From Spirosoma pollinicola (GTDB lineage: Bacteria; Bacteroidota; Bacteroidia; Cytophagales; Spirosomataceae), in contig NZ_CP025096.1 of assembly GCF_002831565.1 (NCBI RefSeq), forward strand, positions 7,059,014 to 7,123,013: a stretch of 64,000 nt of DNA. Direction: 5' to 3'. The notes under the pieces were generated by a model. The model saw only the letters and a program-made list of their open reading frames with translations, did not search any database and was not told the DNA's origin. The position numbers and the translations under genes are program-made. Below, piece by piece: positions 60,491 through 64,000 of this stretch (positions are counted from its first letter, which is position 1; each line of letters begins with the position of its first letter).

Positions 60491-61768
60491 ATGAAAAAAC
60501 TATACCTACTGGCAGGCTTATCGCTGCTGGCCGCTCCCCTGTTTGCCCAACGGACACTAATTCACTGCGGAAATCTCTTCGACGGAATTAAAAATGATCT
60601 CCAGCCGCAAATGACCGTTGTGGTTGAAGGCAACAAAATTACAGCCGTTCAGAAAGGCTACACTACACCAGCCGGACAGGATCGGGTGCTGGATATGAAG
60701 TCAAAAACCGTTTTACCCGGTCTGATCGATATGCACGTTCACCTGGAAAGCCAGACGCGCCGGGGCGGTGCTATTGATGGGTTTACCAGAAATCAGGCTG
60801 ACGTTGCTTTTCAGGCAGCTCAATACGCTAAAACAACCTTGATGGCGGGCTTTACAACGGTGCGTGACTTAGGTGGCTCGGGCGTAAACGTTTCCCTTCG
60901 CAACGCTATTAATGCCGGACTAGTTGATGGACCACGTGTATTGACCGTAGGCAAATCCATTGCGACAACGGGCGGACACGCCGACCCAACGAATGGCTAT
61001 CGTAAAGACCTCATGGGCGACCCCGGCCCCCTGGAGGGCGTTATCAACGGTCCCGAAGATGCTCGTAAAGCTGTGCGGCAGCGGTACAAAGATGGGTCTG
61101 ACCTGATTAAAATTACAGCCACCGGTGGCGTTCTAAGCAATGCAAAAGACGGCTCCGGCGCTCAGTTCACCGAAGAAGAAGTAAAAGCGGTCGTTGATGC
61201 GGCTAAAGATTATGGCTTTGCCGTAGCGGCCCACGCCCACGGTGCCGAAGGTATGAAACGGGCCATTCGAGCGGGTGTACAAACTATTGAACACGGTACA
61301 CTGATGGACGATGAAGCGATTGAACTGTTCAAGAAATACGGCACCTATTACGTGCCAACGATCATTGCCGGAAAGACAGCAGCTGATTCGGCCCGTCATT
61401 TTGGCTATTATCCGCCCCTGGTAACGCCAAAGGCATTAGCCATCGGTCCGAAAATTCAGGCTACGTTTGCCAAAGCCTACAAAGCAGGCGTGAAGATCGC
61501 CTTCGGCACCGATGCCGGGGTTTATATTCACGGTTACAACGCAAGGGAGTTTGAATATATGGTGGAAGCAGGGATGCCGCCGGTAGAAGCTATAAAATCA
61601 GCCCTGATGACAAACGCAAAATTACTGGGTATGGACGCGCAGGTCGGGTCTATCGAAGTTGGTAAATTTGCTGACGTAATTGCCGTAGCTGAAAATCCAA
61701 TCCAGAACATCAAAACCCTGCAAGCCGTCCAGTTCGTAATGAAAGACGGGAAGGTGTATAAACAGTAA
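60491..61768 (+). CDS. Exported amidohydrolase (imidazolonepropionase-like)
   Basis: About 425 residues from ATG 60491, giving a signal peptide (MKKLYLLAGLSLLAAPLFAQ). Metal-binding motifs of the amidohydrolase superfamily are present: LPGLIDMHVHLE (H82, H84), IKITATGGVLS with the lysine that is carbamylated in many members, AHAHG, IEHGT, and the final aspartate in FGTDAGV. It resembles Xaa-Pro or aryl-amide amidohydrolases of the cyclic-imidazolone type. The substrate is unknown; export suggests peptides or lactones. It is transcribed alone. Confidence 0.88.
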   Translation: MKKLYLLAGLSLLAAPLFAQRTLIHCGNLFDGIKNDLQPQMTVVVEGNKITAVQKGYTTPAGQDRVLDMKSKTVLPGLIDMHVHLESQTRRGGAIDGFTRNQADVAFQAAQYAKTTLMAGFTTVRDLGGSGVNVSLRNAINAGLVDGPRVLTVGKSIATTGGHADPTNGYRKDLMGDPGPLEGVINGPEDARKAVRQRYKDGSDLIKITATGGVLSNAKDGSGAQFTEEEVKAVVDAAKDYGFAVAAHAHGAEGMKRAIRAGVQTIEHGTLMDDEAIELFKKYGTYYVPTIIAGKTAADSARHFGYYPPLVTPKALAIGPKIQATFAKAYKAGVKIAFGTDAGVYIHGYNAREFEYMVEAGMPPVEAIKSALMTNAKLLGMDAQVGSIEVGKFADVIAVAENPIQNIKTLQAVQFVMKDGKVYKQ

Positions 61769-61848
61769 GAGGGAGGAAAGGGAAGAGGGGGAGACCGGGT
61801 GGTGTTTATCCTCCCTCTTTTACCCTTATTCCCTTTCCTCCTTCTCTC
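61769..61848. repeat. Purine/pyrimidine inverted repeat after the amidohydrolase gene
   Basis: The purine-rich GAGGGAGGAAAGGGAAG (61769-61785) can pair with the pyrimidine-rich right part (CCCTTTCCTCC near 61831-61841). It overlaps the stop region of the hydrolase at 61826. It may end both convergent transcripts. Confidence 0.5.
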
Positions 61849-62698
61849 CAATTATCAACTCATTTACCCGTTCCGGTTCTTCGTGCTGAACCCAGTGGGA
61901 AGCATTTTCAAGAAATACCACCCGACCGTTATCGCACAAATCAATACTGGGTTGGGCCATTTCGCGTTTCAGAAACTTGTCGCGAGCACCCCAGATAAGC
62001 AACGTTGGCACGATAACCCGAATGGAGGAGCGTTTTGCAGACGGTTTACGAAGCGCAGCCCGGTACCAGTTTATCATGGCTTTCACTGCTCCCGGCTGCG
62101 ACCAGGCTGCTTTATATTGTTGCAGATCGGCCCGTCGAAACGTCCCCGGACGACTACTTCCCAGCAACGTTTTAACCAATGCCGACCAGTTCCCTAAACT
62201 TGACATAGTTTCAGGTAACCACGGTAGTTGAAAAAACCCGATGTACCAGCTTTTTCGCATTTGCCCGAAATCACGGCTGGCGAATTTCTTCATGACAACC
62301 GGGTGCGGCACGTTCAATACAACTAACCGTTCAACCCGTTCGGGATACGAAACCGCCGTCCACCAGGCTACAGCCGCACCCCAGTCGTGGCCTACAATCA
62401 CGGCTTTTTGCCGACCCGATGCGTCGATCAACCCAATTACATCCGCCACCAGCGTATCAAGACCATAGGCCTCAATCCCCGTTGGTTTATCGCTGAGATT
62501 ATAGCCCCGCTGGTCGGGTGCCCAAACCCAGAAACCAGCTTCGGCTAACGCGTCAATCTGTTTTTTCCAGCCGTACCAGAATTCCGGGAAACCATGTAGC
62601 AAAATGATAAGAGGCCCATCTTCCGACCCAGCCTGAACGACGTGTAACCTGACCGGGTCGCCAGCCTGCTTATTCGTTTCGACAAAAGTGTGTGTCAT
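61826..62698 (-). CDS. Alpha/beta hydrolase (epoxide hydrolase-like)
   Basis: A 290-residue cytosolic hydrolase. The oxyanion motif HGFPEFWYGWKKQ (near residue 35) and the nucleophile elbow VGHDWGAAVAWW (Asp about residue 104) mark the epoxide hydrolase/haloalkane dehalogenase branch, where the nucleophile is aspartate. The catalytic histidine is in ENASHWVQHEEP near the C-terminus. A cap domain lies between about 135 and 215. The natural substrate is unknown. It starts 10 bases after the uxaC stop, so they may be cotranscribed. Confidence 0.87.
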   Translation of the reverse strand: MTHTFVETNKQAGDPVRLHVVQAGSEDGPLIILLHGFPEFWYGWKKQIDALAEAGFWVWAPDQRGYNLSDKPTGIEAYGLDTLVADVIGLIDASGRQKAVIVGHDWGAAVAWWTAVSYPERVERLVVLNVPHPVVMKKFASRDFGQMRKSWYIGFFQLPWLPETMSSLGNWSALVKTLLGSSRPGTFRRADLQQYKAAWSQPGAVKAMINWYRAALRKPSAKRSSIRVIVPTLLIWGARDKFLKREMAQPSIDLCDNGRVVFLENASHWVQHEEPERVNELIIGEKEERE

Positions 62699-62707
62699 TA
62701 ACCGAGT

Positions 62708-64000
62708 TTAAAACCCGAAATACCGTTCGGCATTGCGATAACAGATGTCCTGCACGATTTGCCCCACCCACTCCACATCATTTGGCAATTCACCATTTTC
62801 GATGTCATTACCGAAGATGTTGCAAAGAATTCGCCGAAAATACTCGTGGCGACTATAGGACACAAAGCTGCGAGAATCGGTGAGCATACCCACAAACGCG
62901 CTCAATAAACCCATATTCGACAGTGTATTGATTTGCTTTTCCATGCCGTCTTTCTGATCAAGGAACCACCAGCCAGAGCCAAACTGCACTTTCCCTCGCA
63001 CAGACCCATCGTTGAAGTTGCCAATCATGGTTGCCATCACCTCATTATCGGCTGGATTGAGGTTATACAGAATCGTTTTTGCCAGTTTATCCCGGTCGTC
63101 CAAACCACCCAGAAACCGCGACAGCGAGGCCGCCTGTGGGAAATCGCCAATGCTATCCCAACCCGTATCGGGGCCCAGGTCGCGCAACCGGCGAACGTTG
63201 TTATTCCGAAGGGCACCGAGGTGAAACTGCTGTGTCCAGCCCTTTTCATGATCCCACTCGGCAAACTGCACCAGCATGAAAGATTTGAACTTCAGGACAT
63301 CTACCGGCGAGATGTCGACCCCTCGGCGTAAGTGGTCAAATATCCGCTGAACATCCCCCTCCTTATAGGGTTCGGCATAGATCATTTCGAGGCCGTGGTC
63401 AGATAGTCGGCACCCCATTTCGGCAAAGTAATCGTGACGGGATTTGAGCGCATCGAGGTATTGTGTCAGATTCTGAATCTCGCGGTTCGTTACCTCCGCC
63501 AGCTTTTGTATGTAACCCCTCAAAGCCGTTGGATCATCGGCAGCCATTGCCTTATCGGGGCGGAACGTAGGCAGAACTTTTGTCTTGAGGCTCGTTGTAC
63601 CGGCTGCCCGCTCCTGCGCCACTTTGCGATGGTGTTCGAGCGAATCCAGTGGATCATCGGTTGTACATACCACCCGTACTTCGAAATGCATCAGCAGTGC
63701 ACGTGCCGAAAGGCCCGGTAACTGTTCGTTGCAGGTATCATAAATAGCACGTGCAGTCGATGGATTGAGCACGTCGGTTATACCAAATGGATTTTTCAAC
63801 TCCAGATGCGACCAATGGTATAATGGGTTTCTGAGCGTATAGGGAATCGTTTCAGCCCATTTTTCAAACTTCTCCCAATCGCTTGCATTACCGGTGCAAT
63901 ACTGTTCGGGAATGCCATGCGTGCGCATGGCCCGCCATTTGTAGTGGTCGCCGTGAAGCCATAGTTGAGACATATTCTCGAACTGACGGTCGGAAGCAAT
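62708..64000 (-). CDS. uxaC: Glucuronate isomerase, 5' end outside the window
   Basis: The frame is open to the window end at 64000; 431 codons are present, and the normal length is near 470, so about 40 N-terminal residues are missing (an ATG at 63973 is internal). The family start block SQLWLHGDHYKWRAMRTHG is visible, as are YHWSHLELKNPFGI, CTTDDPLD and YNLNPADNEVMATMIGNF. It interconverts glucuronate and fructuronate, or galacturonate and tagaturonate, in hexuronate use. The missing part should carry the metal-binding H-x-H. Confidence 0.95.
   Translation of the reverse strand: MASDRQFENMSQLWLHGDHYKWRAMRTHGIPEQYCTGNASDWEKFEKWAETIPYTLRNPLYHWSHLELKNPFGITDVLNPSTARAIYDTCNEQLPGLSARALLMHFEVRVVCTTDDPLDSLEHHRKVAQERAAGTTSLKTKVLPTFRPDKAMAADDPTALRGYIQKLAEVTNREIQNLTQYLDALKSRHDYFAEMGCRLSDHGLEMIYAEPYKEGDVQRIFDHLRRGVDISPVDVLKFKSFMLVQFAEWDHEKGWTQQFHLGALRNNNVRRLRDLGPDTGWDSIGDFPQAASLSRFLGGLDDRDKLAKTILYNLNPADNEVMATMIGNFNDGSVRGKVQFGSGWWFLDQKDGMEKQINTLSNMGLLSAFVGMLTDSRSFVSYSRHEYFRRILCNIFGNDIENGELPNDVEWVGQIVQDICYRNAERYFGF

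Overview
The window looks like a chromosomal segment of a Bacteroidota bacterium of the order Cytophagales, probably near Spirosoma (the genus is inference). Three things point there. Promoters are of the Bacteroidota type (TTG, about 20 bases, TAnnTTTG). There is a gldJ-type gliding-motility lipoprotein. Many of the lipoproteins and beta-barrel proteins are of kinds typical of the group (DUF2911, DUF4174, DUF4175, DUF4920). Most of the window is housekeeping; I see no prophage, insertion sequence, CRISPR array or complete tRNA gene.

Left part (1-13291): an orphan barstar-like inhibitor, mfd, gldJ, comF, a conserved unknown gene coupled to a 1100-residue DUF4175 protein, mnmG, and a zinc-ribbon methyltransferase. 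Then comes a gene-free, AT-rich stretch (12805-13291) packed with DnaA boxes, which is almost certainly the chromosome origin (oriC). Two identical 15-base parS-like sites lie in inverted orientation at 47-61 and 9949-9963. Right of the origin are a TPR protein, thrC and pruA. A perfect 21-bp terminator stem at 15152-15207 carries a DnaA box in each arm.

Centre (18290-19503): two rRNA promoters and a leader lead into the first ~285 bases of 16S rRNA, which stop abruptly. There follows the 12-base palindrome CTAGCTAGCTAG, a stop in all six frames, and then a second, different rRNA promoter/leader region on the opposite strand, ending exactly where its 16S should begin. This is best read as an artificial join of two contigs that both ended in rRNA operons. 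Gene order across 18914-18925 should not be trusted.

Right part (19504-64000): tyrS, queA, a PduO-type cobalamin adenosyltransferase, ilvE, a heterodimeric ABC exporter with one degenerate ATP site, an SPFH protein with vault-like N-terminal repeats, an Omp85-type outer-membrane protein, and a sugar MFS transporter with a PfkB kinase. These are followed by two exported peptidases (M1 and S9), lgt, yidD, a GroES-like protein, a sialate O-acetylesterase, a large acyl-CoA dehydrogenase and a YheT-type hydrolase. A HEPN-MNT toxin-antitoxin pair sits directly before a compact serine-biosynthesis locus: a SerB-like domain fused to SerA-ACT, then a SerC-like aminotransferase. The end holds a DinB-like protein, a spore-photoproduct-lyase-like radical SAM protein, small lipoproteins, an amidohydrolase, an alpha/beta hydrolase and a 5'-truncated glucuronate isomerase (uxaC).

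Intergenic spaces are rich in inverted repeats: a perfect 44-bp pair at 38297-38415, a perfect 65-base palindrome at 23418-23482, octamer repeats at three sites, and repeats of the GGCTGGAAAGCCGC family. Some probably terminate transcription; others look like dispersed genome repeats.
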